From positions 1 through 34,079 of the forward strand of contig JBEKWN010000066.1 of assembly GCA_049513055.1 (NCBI GenBank): a DNA stretch of 34,079 nucleotides, read 5' to 3'. The notes beneath the pieces are model-generated. The model saw only the letters and a program-made list of their open reading frames with translations, did not search any database and was not told the DNA's origin. Both the position numbers and the translations under genes were made by a program. This document shows, piece after piece, positions 23,077 through 30,757 of the stretch; within the stretch, counting starts at the first letter, position 1; each line of letters opens with the position of its first letter. This stretch comes from UBA1163 sp049513055 (GTDB taxonomy: Bacteria > Desulfobacterota > BSN033 > UBA1163).

Positions 23077-24126
23077 ATGGCTTCTCGATTTGCTGAAAAG
23101 CGCGGTTTAATCCATCAATTTATACATTATCTATCTGTAGAGAAAAATGCCTCCCCTCATACCTCTCGATGTTACCGGAGGGATTTAGAGGGGTTTGAGG
23201 ATTTTTTGAAGAGCTCAGGAATGTATCTCACTCCAACGGGAGATGTAGAGATAGAAAAAGTGGATCGGATAGCGATTCGGAAATATTTGAGCTTCCTCCA
23301 TCGGAAAAATAAAAAGAGTTCTATTGCGAGGAAGATTTCCACGCTGCGCTCTTTTTTTAAATATTTGGTCAGAGAACAAGTGATTCCTTCTAACCCGGCT
23401 AAGAGTGTTTCAACTCCGAAGGTGGAGAAGACCCTTCCCATCACTCTCTCTGTGGATGAGGCCTTCCGGTTGATGGAATCACCCAAAAGTATTTCTGAAA
23501 AATCTTCTTCAGAGGGATCAAGGAAGAAGGTTTTAAGGGATCGAGCCATTTTGGAACTACTTTATTCCAGCGGGTTGCGTGTGAGTGAATTGGTGGGATT
23601 GAATTCGAATCAATTAGACCTCGATTTGGGCATCGTGAGAGTGATGGGGAAGGGAAGGAAAGAACGCATTGTCCCAGTGGGGGGGAAGGCCATAGAGGTA
23701 TTGAAGGCCTATTTGGAAGAACGAGGGATGTTAAAGGGCCTCTGGCCCGGAGGGAGGGCCTCTCACCGAGCCATGAGGCTCTCTGAGCCGGCGGCTGGCC
23801 CGGAGGGAGATGAACCCATTTTTGTCAACTCCCTAAGGGGAAGATTAACTGCTCGTAGTGTGGGGAGGCTAGTTAAGAAATATACGAGACATTCAGGCAT
23901 TTTCCGAAAAGTCAGCCCTCATAGCCTTCGCCACACCTTTGCCACGCATCTTTTAGATGCAGGGGCTGATATTCGAGAGATTCAGGAGATGTTAGGGCAT
24001 TCGAGTCTTTCAACAACCCAGAGATATACCCACGTCAGTATGGGGAAATTGATGGAGGTCTATGACAAGGCCCATCCTCGCAGTTTTAAAAATGTGAGTC
24101 GAAAAAGTAAGGAGGAAAGAAAGTAG
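23077..24126 (+). CDS. xerC: Tyrosine recombinase XerC with an in-frame repeat insert
   Basis: A site-specific recombinase that resolves chromosome dimers at dif together with XerD. The N-terminal SAM-like core-binding domain has QFIHYLSVEKNASPHTSRCY. The catalytic domain carries Arg in SGLRVSELVGL (near 168), Lys in VMGKGRKERIVPVGG, the HxxR pair in SPHSLRHTFATHLL (near 281), His in MLGHSSLSTTQ and Tyr in QRYTHVSM (near 313). All catalytic residues are present, so it should be active. The segment WPGGRASHRAMRLSEPAAGP before EGDEPIF (about 223-243) is extra compared with the family and is encoded by a GC-rich palindrome between two 15-base direct repeats. It leads the hslVU run; XerC next to hslV is common in related genomes. 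Confidence 0.9.
   Translation: MASRFAEKRGLIHQFIHYLSVEKNASPHTSRCYRRDLEGFEDFLKSSGMYLTPTGDVEIEKVDRIAIRKYLSFLHRKNKKSSIARKISTLRSFFKYLVREQVIPSNPAKSVSTPKVEKTLPITLSVDEAFRLMESPKSISEKSSSEGSRKKVLRDRAILELLYSSGLRVSELVGLNSNQLDLDLGIVRVMGKGRKERIVPVGGKAIEVLKAYLEERGMLKGLWPGGRASHRAMRLSEPAAGPEGDEPIFVNSLRGRLTARSVGRLVKKYTRHSGIFRKVSPHSLRHTFATHLLDAGADIREIQEMLGHSSLSTTQRYTHVSMGKLMEVYDKAHPRSFKNVSRKSKEERK
23742..23809 (+). repeat. Palindromic GC-rich insert flanked by 15-base direct repeats, inside xerC
   Basis: CTGGCCCGGAGGGAG occurs exactly at 23742-23756 and again at 23795-23809. Between them a hairpin is centred on GAGCC-ATGA-GGCTC (23768-23781), with CTCA/TGAG further out. GGGCCTCT also recurs. The flanking repeats are 53 bases apart; the reading frame stays open throughout. 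Confidence 0.7.
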
Positions 24127-24193
24127 ACTTCGGCTACAGATATTTATTAAAAGGAATAGATGATTAAAATGTGGAGTGATCGAAGGTGATCTT

Positions 24194-24727
24194 ATGTTAA
24201 AGATGCGAGGGACTACCGTTTTATCTGTTCGACACAAAGGGAAGGTGGTCATGGCGGGGGACGGTCAAGTGTCTCTTGAACATACCATCATGAAGCATAC
24301 TGCCAGGAAGGTTCGAAAGATTTACCATGATAAGGTTCTCGCTGGTTTTGCAGGTGCCACGGCAGATGCCTTCACCCTTTTTGCAAAGTTTGAGGAAAAA
24401 CTGGACCAATTCAGCGGGAATTTACTCAGGGCTGCTGTGGAGTTGGCCAAAGATTGGAGAACGGATCGGATTCTCCGGAGACTGGAGGCCTTGCTCATTG
24501 TCGCCGATTCTGAACACACGCTCGTCATCTCCGGGAATGGAGATGTCATTGAACCTGACGATGGCGTGATAGCCATTGGAAGTGGTGGCCCTTATGCCCA
24601 TGCTGCTGCTAAGGCATTGACTGAGTTTTCAAACTTGGATGCCAAGGCCATCGCTGTAGAAGCGATGAAGATCGCTGCCTCCATCTGCATTTATACCAAC
24701 GATCAAATCGTCGTGGAGGAATTGTGA
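24194..24727 (+). CDS. hslV: ATP-dependent protease peptidase subunit HslV
   Basis: The proteolytic chamber of the HslUV (ClpYQ) protease, a two-ring dodecamer of N-terminal nucleophile hydrolases in the cytoplasm. The conserved start of the mature chain is TTVLSVRHKGKVVMAGDGQ; the first Thr is the nucleophile, so a short leader (MLKMRG) must be cut off. Other marks are HTARKVRKIYHDKVLAGFAG, ATADAFTLFAKFEEKLDQF and GVIAIGSGGPYAHAAAKAL. A GTG at 24176 is in frame, but it lies next to the GAAGGTGAT that serves as ribosome binding site for ATG 24194; ATG 24203 is a further possibility. The stop overlaps hslU (TGATG), giving equal expression of both subunits. Confidence 0.95.
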   Translation: MLKMRGTTVLSVRHKGKVVMAGDGQVSLEHTIMKHTARKVRKIYHDKVLAGFAGATADAFTLFAKFEEKLDQFSGNLLRAAVELAKDWRTDRILRRLEALLIVADSEHTLVISGNGDVIEPDDGVIAIGSGGPYAHAAAKALTEFSNLDAKAIAVEAMKIAASICIYTNDQIVVEEL

Positions 24728-26055
24728 TGCAGACCTTCACACCCCGTGAGATCGTCTCCGAACTGGATAAATACATCGTTGGGCAGAGAGATGCGAAGAG
24801 GGCGGTGGCCATTGCATTGAGAAACCGTTGGAGGCGTCAACAGGTTCCCGAGCCTCTCCGGGACGAAATCGCACCCAAGAACATCATTATGATTGGTCCC
24901 ACTGGGGTCGGCAAGACAGAGATCGCTCGAAGGTTGGCTAAATTGGCCCAAGCTCCTTTTCTGAAGATTGAGGCATCAAAATTTACAGAGGTGGGTTATG
25001 TGGGCAGGGATGTGGAGTCGATGATCCGGGATATCACAGAACTGGCTGTCAATATGATGAAAGCTGAGGAGTCTCATAAGCTTGAACAAAGGGCAGATGA
25101 GATGGCTGAAGAGAGGCTCTTGGATTTGCTCCTCCCTTCCTCTGGGAGGGGGACACAGAAGGAAGGCGAAGATCAACGAGCCACTCGTGAAAAACTTCGA
25201 AAATTGCTGAAGGCTGGAAAATTGAACGAGAAGTATGTGGAAGTGGAGATTGTGGATCGAAACCTTCCCATGGTTGAGATCTTTTCTGCCTCTGGATTGG
25301 AAGAGATGGATATCAACATCAAAGATATGTTTGGAGGCCTCTTCCCGAAGAAGAAAAAGCAGAGAAAGGTTAAGGTTCCAGAAGCACTCACCATCCTCTC
25401 CCAGGAGGAGGCGTATAAACTGATCGATATGGACTCCGTGATCAAACAAGCCGTTGAGCGGGTCGAACAATCAGGGATCATCTTCCTTGACGAAATCGAT
25501 AAGATTGCTGGAAGGGAATCCACCTTTGGTCCGGATGTCTCGCGGGAAGGCGTTCAGAGGGATATCCTGCCGATTGTGGAAGGGACAACGGTGACGACGA
25601 AATACGGGATGGTCAAGACGGATCATATTCTATTTATCGCTGCCGGAGCATTCCATGTTTCCAAACCCTCGGACCTCATTCCTGAACTTCAGGGCCGTTT
25701 CCCGATCCGGGTTGAGTTGGATTCTTTAGGAAAGGCAGATCTCGTGCGAATCCTCACCGAGCCAGAAAACGCCCTGATCAAACAGTATACCGCCTTGTTG
25801 GAGACAGAGTCGGTCAGGGTGAATTTTACAGAGGATGGAATTGCAGAGATTGCCGAGATGGCGGCCTTAATTAATGAGAGAACAGAGAACATTGGAGCCA
25901 GGCGGCTTTACACCATGATGGAGAGATTGCTGGATGAGATCTCGTTCGATGCCCCTGAGATGTCTGGGAAAAGCATGGTGATCGATGCTAAGTATGTCCG
26001 AGAGAAGTTAAAAGATTTTGTAGAAGATGAAGACCTGAGCCGGTATATCTTATAA
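24727..26055 (+). CDS. hslU: ATP-dependent protease ATPase subunit HslU
   Basis: The AAA+ unfoldase that feeds substrates to HslV. Walker A is GPTGVGKTEIARRLAKLAQA (near residue 56), SKFTEVGYVGRDVESMIRDI is the pore-loop region with GYVGRD, the inserted I-domain lies about 110-230 (charged, variable, with DMFGGLFPKKKKQRKVKVP), Walker B is SGIIFLDEIDKIA near residue 250, AGAFHVSKPSDLIPELQGRF is the sensor/second region and NIGARRLYTMMERLLDEISF contains the C-terminal arginine. The 443 residues are the usual length. Translation is coupled to hslV. A GTG directly before ATG 24727 is an alternative start. The downstream 65 bases are filled with a TCGTG-type repeat. Confidence 0.96.
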   Translation: MQTFTPREIVSELDKYIVGQRDAKRAVAIALRNRWRRQQVPEPLRDEIAPKNIIMIGPTGVGKTEIARRLAKLAQAPFLKIEASKFTEVGYVGRDVESMIRDITELAVNMMKAEESHKLEQRADEMAEERLLDLLLPSSGRGTQKEGEDQRATREKLRKLLKAGKLNEKYVEVEIVDRNLPMVEIFSASGLEEMDINIKDMFGGLFPKKKKQRKVKVPEALTILSQEEAYKLIDMDSVIKQAVERVEQSGIIFLDEIDKIAGRESTFGPDVSREGVQRDILPIVEGTTVTTKYGMVKTDHILFIAAGAFHVSKPSDLIPELQGRFPIRVELDSLGKADLVRILTEPENALIKQYTALLETESVRVNFTEDGIAEIAEMAALINERTENIGARRLYTMMERLLDEISFDAPEMSGKSMVIDAKYVREKLKDFVEDEDLSRYIL

Positions 26056-26057
26056 AG

Positions 26058-26111
26058 ACGTGTCGCGTGGTTCGTGTCTCGTGTCCGTAAAACGATTCAC
26101 GAATTACGAGG
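26058..26111 (+). repeat. TTCGTG/TCACGAA-type repeat between hslU and argB
   Basis: The gap reads as successive units such as GTGTCGCGTGG, TTCGTGTCTCGTGTCCGT and GATTCACGAATTACGAG, the same family as at 4676-4713 but mostly in the opposite orientation, then turning. Its right end runs into the ribosome binding region of argB (GAGGGGAAGAAG). Confidence 0.7.
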
Positions 26112-26120
26112 GGAAGAAGT

Positions 26121-27014
26121 ATGAAAAATCCCATTGACAAGGCGAAAGTACTGATAGAGGCTCTTCCATATATTCGGCGATTCTATGACAAAACCATTGT
26201 GATCAAGTATGGTGGGAGCACGATGGAGGAAGAGAGGATGAAGCGGAGCTTTGCTCTCGATGTCGTCCTTTTGAAATACATCGGCATGAATCCTGTTATC
26301 GTCCATGGTGGAGGGCCCCAGATCGGTGAAATGTTGACCAAGATAGGGAAGAAATCCCAATTCGTAGAGGGGATGAGGGTGACTGATGGAGAGACGATGG
26401 ATGTCGTAGAAATGGTCCTCGTCGGGAAGGTGAATAAAGAGATTGTTGCCCTGATCAACCAACAGGGAGGGAAAGCCGTCGGACTGAGTGGAAAAGACGG
26501 ACGTCTCATCACTGCCAAGAAATTAAAATTGACGAAGAGTCGCGGTAAGGGTGAAAAGCCCGAAGTCATTGATATCGGAATGGTGGGAGAAGTAAAGGCG
26601 ATCAACCCCGGAGTGATCGAGGCCTTGGAGAAGGAGAATTTCATCCCCGTCATTGCACCCGTGGGCGTAGGGGAGGAAGGGGAGACCTATAATATCAATG
26701 CGGATCTGGTGGCTGGAAAGATAGCCTCGGCGTTGAAAGCGGAGAAATTAGTTTTACTTACCGATGTGGAGGGAGTTATGGATGAGAAGCATCGGTTGAT
26801 TCCCACCCTCAATGCCAAACAGGCAAAACGATTAATTGCCAAAAAAGTTATCTCTTCTGGAATGATCCCAAAAGTAAATTGCTGCCTGAATGCCTTAGGG
26901 GAGGGGGTGGCTAAAGCCCATATCATTGATGGAAGGGTAGAACACGCCATCTTGCTAGAAATTTTTACCGATGTAGGGATTGGAACACAGATCACCAAAA
27001 AACGTGATTCGTAA
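26121..27014 (+). CDS. argB: Acetylglutamate kinase ArgB
   Basis: Catalyses the second step of arginine synthesis, phosphorylating N-acetylglutamate, and belongs to the amino acid kinase family. TIVIKYGGSTMEEERMK (near residue 28) is the phosphate-binding Lys-Tyr-Gly-Gly loop, VIVHGGGPQIGEMLTKIGK near 60 holds the GGGP substrate loop, NADLVAGKIASALKAEKLVL and LLTDVEGVMDEKHRLIPTL form the ATP site, and GMIPKVNCCLNALGEGVAKA is the usual C-terminal motif. The extended N-terminal helix (IDKAKVLIEALPYIRRFYDK) is that of the arginine-inhibited hexameric type, so feedback control is likely. The last three codons and stop (RDS-stop) lie in a repeat unit. Confidence 0.95.
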   Translation: MKNPIDKAKVLIEALPYIRRFYDKTIVIKYGGSTMEEERMKRSFALDVVLLKYIGMNPVIVHGGGPQIGEMLTKIGKKSQFVEGMRVTDGETMDVVEMVLVGKVNKEIVALINQQGGKAVGLSGKDGRLITAKKLKLTKSRGKGEKPEVIDIGMVGEVKAINPGVIEALEKENFIPVIAPVGVGEEGETYNINADLVAGKIASALKAEKLVLLTDVEGVMDEKHRLIPTLNAKQAKRLIAKKVISSGMIPKVNCCLNALGEGVAKAHIIDGRVEHAILLEIFTDVGIGTQITKKRDS

Positions 27015-27027
27015 TCCTTGATTCGTA
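27003..27027 (+). repeat. GATTCGTAA-type repeat spanning the argB stop codon
   Basis: CGTGATTCGTAATCC and TTGATTCGTATA are two adjoining units of the same dispersed family. The first supplies the final codons and the TAA stop of argB, so the C-terminal three residues come from the repeat. Confidence 0.6.
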
Positions 27028-27112
27028 TAACTTTTCATATGCTATAAAAACTTGTCAAATTTAAATCCATATTCATAGTTTTGACACCGGATTCAGGGCG
27101 AGGTTTAAATTT

Positions 27113-27979
27113 ATGATTTTTGACTGTTTTTTATTCTTTGATGAATTTGAACTATTAGAAATAAGATTAAATGAATTAAATGATGTTGTGGATAAATTTG
27201 TATTAGTTGAGGCTACCCAAACTCATCAAGGTAAAAATAAGCCTTTGTATTTCAACGAAAATAAAAAACAATTTTCCGATTTTTTAAATAAGATGATACA
27301 CATCGCTGTAAGCGATTATCCAAAACGAGCGAGTCCACTACAATTAGAATATCACCAGAGGAATAAAATTTCTGAAGGTTTAAACACCTGTCTCCCGGAA
27401 GATCAAATTATTATTTCGGATATCGATGAAATTCCTCGACCGGCTAAAATTATTGAAGCAAAAGAATTAAAGGGGATTAAAATATTCGAGCAACAAATGT
27501 TTTATTATTTCATGAACTGTTTGAATGTGTCCAACATCGGAGGAAATAAAACATTTAAATGGTACGGTCCTATCATGGCGGATTTTAAATATTTGAAAAC
27601 CCCTCAGAAATGGCGGGATATATGTGTTAATTTAATGGGTGTTTACCATCCCAACCCGTTGTATCAGATTTATGGCTTCTTATATTACAATTTGTTAAAA
27701 GTTTTTAATAGAAACCCAATCCATGTCATTAAGGATGGCGGTTGGCATTTTAGTTATTTGGGGGGAGTAGAAAAAATAATAGAAAAAATAGAATCCTTTC
27801 ATCATTCTGAATATAATTCAGATGAATATAAAAATCCTGAGAAGATTGAAAAAGCTATTAATAGTGGCAAAGATATTTTTGGCAGAAAATTTCAATACCA
27901 ATTTGTCAAGCTGGATTCAACTTTTCCGGAATATATTTTAAAAAATGAAAAAAATTTTAAACACCTAATAAAATATTAA
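27113..27979 (+). CDS. GT17-family glycosyltransferase (N-acetylglucosaminyltransferase III-like), inserted in the arginine gene run
   Basis: The protein opens with MIFDCFLFFDEFELLEIRLN and continues VVDKFVLVEATQTHQGKNKP, a highly characteristic start of glycosyltransferase family 17. IIISDIDEIPRPAKI supplies the acidic DxDE motif, FKWYGPIMADFKYLKT and DGGWHFSYLGGVEKIIEKIE are the later family motifs. Bacterial members are found in surface glycan loci; the substrate of this one is unknown. It separates argB from argD, and its codons are strongly A+T-biased compared with both neighbours. GGATTCAGG occurs on both sides (27089-27097 and 28112-28120). All this points to horizontal insertion. No clear ribosome binding site precedes ATG 27113, so expression is uncertain. 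Confidence 0.85.
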   Translation: MIFDCFLFFDEFELLEIRLNELNDVVDKFVLVEATQTHQGKNKPLYFNENKKQFSDFLNKMIHIAVSDYPKRASPLQLEYHQRNKISEGLNTCLPEDQIIISDIDEIPRPAKIIEAKELKGIKIFEQQMFYYFMNCLNVSNIGGNKTFKWYGPIMADFKYLKTPQKWRDICVNLMGVYHPNPLYQIYGFLYYNLLKVFNRNPIHVIKDGGWHFSYLGGVEKIIEKIESFHHSEYNSDEYKNPEKIEKAINSGKDIFGRKFQYQFVKLDSTFPEYILKNEKNFKHLIKY

Positions 27980-28137
27980 CCTGGATCCTGCATGAAAACG
28001 ATGAGTCAGATTTTCAGTTTCTCAATTTTCTTTATGGCATATAAACCTACGAACCGCAGGTCTGCTAATATCTTTTGAAATTTGGGATTTCATATTCTAA
28101 AAAGTATCCCAGGATTCAGGATAATAATGAGGGGGTA

Positions 28138-29331
28138 ATGGATTCTCAGACCATGATGATGTTATCGGAAAAATATGTGGCCAATACCTACGCCCGCTAT
28201 CCTGTTCTTTTAGTCAGAGGGAAGGGGACTCGGGTGTGGGATTTGGAAGGGGAGGAATACCTTGATTTTGTTTCAGGGTTGTCGGTGTGCAATTTAGGAC
28301 ACTGCCATCCCAAAGTCGTTAAAGCCATTCAAGATCAAGCAGAGAAGTTGATCCATGTTTCAAACTTCTATTATATCGAACCACAGATCCAACTCGCTTC
28401 TCTCCTCTGCAAGCACTCCTTTGCTGATAAAGTCTTCTTCTGCAATAGCGGAGCCGAAGCCAACGAGGGAGCATTCAAATTAGCCCGAAAATACGCGAAG
28501 GAGAAAATGGGAAAGGATCGATACGAAATCATCACCATGGAGCGATCTTTCCACGGCAGGACTCTGGCTACCCTGACCGCAACGGGCCAAGAGAAGTTCC
28601 ATAAAGGTTATGAGCCTCTGATGCCTGGGTTCAAGTATGTCCCCTTTAATGATATCGGGGCAGTGAAAAATGCCATCGATTCAAAAACCTGTGCTGTCAT
28701 GTTGGAACCCATTCAAGGAGAAGGAGGAGTGAATTGCCCGTCAGAGGGTTATCTTAAAGCCCTTCGAGAGATCTGTGATGAGAAGGAGGTCCTCCTCATC
28801 TTTGATGAAGTTCAGGTGGGAATGGGCCGGACTGGGGAACTTTTTGCTTATGAGCATGATGGGGTTGAGCCCGATATGCTCACTCTTGCAAAATCATTGG
28901 CAGGAGGGGTTCCCATCGGAGCTCTGTTAATCAAGAAGGGGATTGCGGACAGTTTCAAGCCAGGGGATCATGCCTCCACCTTTGGAGGGAATCCTTTGGC
29001 TACCGCAGCTGGTGTGGCAGCCTTGACAACGATATTAGAAGAAGGCATGTTGGAAAATTGCCAAAAGATGGGAGATTACTTCATCTCTCAGCTCGAGGAG
29101 ATCAAGAAAAAATTTCCTTTTGTTAAAGAAGTCCGAGGGAAAGGTTTAATCCTCGGTATGGAGTTGAAAATAGATGGGAGTTCTATTGTTAAAGAGATGT
29201 TAAAGAAAAAGATTCTCATCAATTGCACCATGGGGAATGTGCTCCGATTCCTTCCACCCTTGATTGTGACCAGGGAAGAGGTTGACCACGTGGTCAAGGC
29301 CTTAGAAGAAGTCTTTAAATGGATATCTTAA
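28138..29331 (+). CDS. argD: Acetylornithine aminotransferase ArgD
   Basis: A class III PLP-dependent aminotransferase of 397 residues that converts N-acetylglutamate semialdehyde and glutamate to N-acetylornithine in arginine synthesis; it may also act on succinyldiaminopimelate. Motifs: GKGTRVWDLEGEEYLDFVSG, LGHCHPKVVKAI, FFCNSGAEANEGAFKLARKY, SFHGRTLATLTATGQEK, LIFDEVQVGMGRTGELFAYE and TLAKSLAGGVPIGALL with the Schiff-base Lys near residue 252. The frame is open from TTG 28075, but ATG 28138 with GAGGGGG just upstream gives the normal length. The 158-base gap before it shows no clear gene or terminator. Confidence 0.95.
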   Translation: MDSQTMMMLSEKYVANTYARYPVLLVRGKGTRVWDLEGEEYLDFVSGLSVCNLGHCHPKVVKAIQDQAEKLIHVSNFYYIEPQIQLASLLCKHSFADKVFFCNSGAEANEGAFKLARKYAKEKMGKDRYEIITMERSFHGRTLATLTATGQEKFHKGYEPLMPGFKYVPFNDIGAVKNAIDSKTCAVMLEPIQGEGGVNCPSEGYLKALREICDEKEVLLIFDEVQVGMGRTGELFAYEHDGVEPDMLTLAKSLAGGVPIGALLIKKGIADSFKPGDHASTFGGNPLATAAGVAALTTILEEGMLENCQKMGDYFISQLEEIKKKFPFVKEVRGKGLILGMELKIDGSSIVKEMLKKKILINCTMGNVLRFLPPLIVTREEVDHVVKALEEVFKWIS

Positions 29332-29340
29332 TTGCGGAGT

Positions 29341-29455
29341 GCTGAATATTGAGTTTTGAGTTCGGAGTTTAGAGTTCGGAGATTTAAAGCTATTTACTCC
29401 GAACCCCAAACTAATTACTACGAACTCGCTAATTCGCAATTCGAAATCATCATTT
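29341..29455. repeat. GAGTTCGGAG-type degenerate repeat and hairpin between argD and argG
   Basis: Tandem near-copies of TTGAGTT, GAGTTCGGAG and TTAGAGTTCGGAG are followed by inverted counterparts (ACTCCGAACCCC, ACGAACTCGCTAATTCGC). GTTCGGAG at 29374-29381 pairs with CTCCGAAC at 29397-29404. The unit differs from the TCACGA family but has a similar style. No T-run follows, so it is not a clear terminator. CGAGGAGG just before ATG 29472 is the argG ribosome binding site. Confidence 0.6.
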
Positions 29456-29471
29456 TCGAGGAGGATGCTAC

Positions 29472-30674
29472 ATGAAGGGTGAGATTAAGAAGGTGGTCCT
29501 GGCTTATTCTGGAGGCTTGGACACCTCTATCATTTTGAAATGGTTGAAAAATGAATTTGGGTGCGAGGTGATTACTTTTACCGCCGATGTTGGACAGGCG
29601 GAGGAGCTTGATCATTTAGAAGAGAAAGCTATTGCCACGGGTGCCAGTAAGGTCTACATTGAGGATCTCAGAGAGGAGTTCGTCCAAGATTATGTCTTTG
29701 CTGCAATAAAAGCCAATGCCATCTATGAGGGAACTTATCTCCTCGGGACTTCCATCGCGCGGCCTTTAATTGCCAAGAGGCAGGTAGAGATAGCCCAGTT
29801 AGAGGGAGCAGATGCCGTGGCTCACGGGTCCACAGGGAAGGGAAATGATCAAGTCCGATTTGAATTGACTTACTATGCCCTGAATCCTTACATTCGGGTG
29901 ATCTCCCCTTGGAGGGAATGGCAATTTAAGTCGAGAGAGGACTTAATTGCCTATGCCCGAGAGAATGGAATCCCCATTCCTGTGACAAAAGAGAAACCTT
30001 ATTCATCTGATCGAAACCTTCTACACATCAGTTTCGAAGGAGGAATTCTGGAGGATCCATGGTCTGAGCCACCTAAGAATATGTTTATTCTCTCTGTCTC
30101 TCCAGAAAAGGCACCTGACCGTCCAACCCATATTGAAATCGATTTTGAGGATGGAGTTCCAAAACGGGTTGATGGAAAGACCCTTTCTCCTGCCACCCTG
30201 TTATCCCAATTGAATGAATTGGGAGGTCGAAATGGAATCGGCCGGGTCGATATGGTGGAGAATCGTTATGTTGGAATGAAATCAAGAGGAGTCTATGAAA
30301 CTCCAGGAGGAACGATCCTCCACATCGCCCATCGAGCCATTGAATCAATCACTATGGACAGAGAGGTAATGCATTTTCGGGATAGCCTGATTCCCAAGAT
30401 ATCAGAGTTGATCTATTACGGATACTGGTTTTCACCGGAGATGGAGATTTTAAAGAAAACGATCGATGAGATGCAGAAGGATGTGACTGGGACCGTTCGC
30501 CTAAAACTTTATAAAGGGAACTGTACAGTGATCGGTCGAAAGTCAGAGAAATCTCTCTACCACGGGGCGTTTGCAACCTTTGAGAAGGATACGGTCTATA
30601 ATCAGAAGGATGCAGAAGGGTTCATCCGACTTAATGCCCTGAGGCTCCGGATCCGAAGGATGATGAGAGGATAA
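29472..30674 (+). CDS. argG: Argininosuccinate synthase ArgG
   Basis: Joins citrulline and aspartate using ATP, the penultimate step of arginine synthesis. The PP-loop ATP site is VVLAYSGGLDTSIILKWL (about 8-25); VITFTADVGQAEELDHLEEK follows; YLLGTSIARPLIAKRQVEIA, VAHGSTGKGNDQVRFELTYY and SSDRNLLHISFEGGILEDPW are all typical of the class with substrate-binding Ser/Thr and Asp. At 400 residues it has the standard length. The usual neighbours argF and argH are not here: a 140-base repeat gap precedes it and an 83-base repeat gap follows it before leuS. It has its own strong ribosome binding site. Confidence 0.97.
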   Translation: MKGEIKKVVLAYSGGLDTSIILKWLKNEFGCEVITFTADVGQAEELDHLEEKAIATGASKVYIEDLREEFVQDYVFAAIKANAIYEGTYLLGTSIARPLIAKRQVEIAQLEGADAVAHGSTGKGNDQVRFELTYYALNPYIRVISPWREWQFKSREDLIAYARENGIPIPVTKEKPYSSDRNLLHISFEGGILEDPWSEPPKNMFILSVSPEKAPDRPTHIEIDFEDGVPKRVDGKTLSPATLLSQLNELGGRNGIGRVDMVENRYVGMKSRGVYETPGGTILHIAHRAIESITMDREVMHFRDSLIPKISELIYYGYWFSPEMEILKKTIDEMQKDVTGTVRLKLYKGNCTVIGRKSEKSLYHGAFATFEKDTVYNQKDAEGFIRLNALRLRIRRMMRG

Positions 30675-30677
30675 TAA

Positions 30678-30751
30678 TCGTGATGAGTGATTCGTGACTC
30701 GTGAATCACGAAGGGTTTTGCGATTCACGAGTCACGTTACTTTTTACGAGG
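30678..30751. repeat. TTCGTGA-type repeat forming a perfect 15-base-pair hairpin between argG and leuS
   Basis: CGTGACTCGTGAATC (30693-30707) is exactly complementary to GATTCACGAGTCACG (30722-30736) across a 14-base loop. It is followed by TTACTTTTTACGAGG. It consists of TTCGTGA/TCACGAA units and could act as a terminator or attenuator, the T-run being short. A frame-compatible TTG at 30701 lies within it, which would wrongly extend leuS. Confidence 0.7.
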
Positions 30752-30757
30752 AACAGC

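Noticed and set aside
24976..25470. Minus-strand open frame of 164 codons within hslU
   Set aside because: It lies entirely opposite a highly conserved gene, and its translation has no recognisable domain.
27040..27112. Possible promoter for the GT17 gene (TTGTCA or TTGACA boxes)
   Set aside because: No -10 box at a fitting distance; the TTTAAAT candidate overlaps the start codon region.
30701..30757. N-terminal extension of LeuS from a TTG
   Set aside because: The added residues are translated from an intergenic repeat hairpin; the family start matches ATG 30758.
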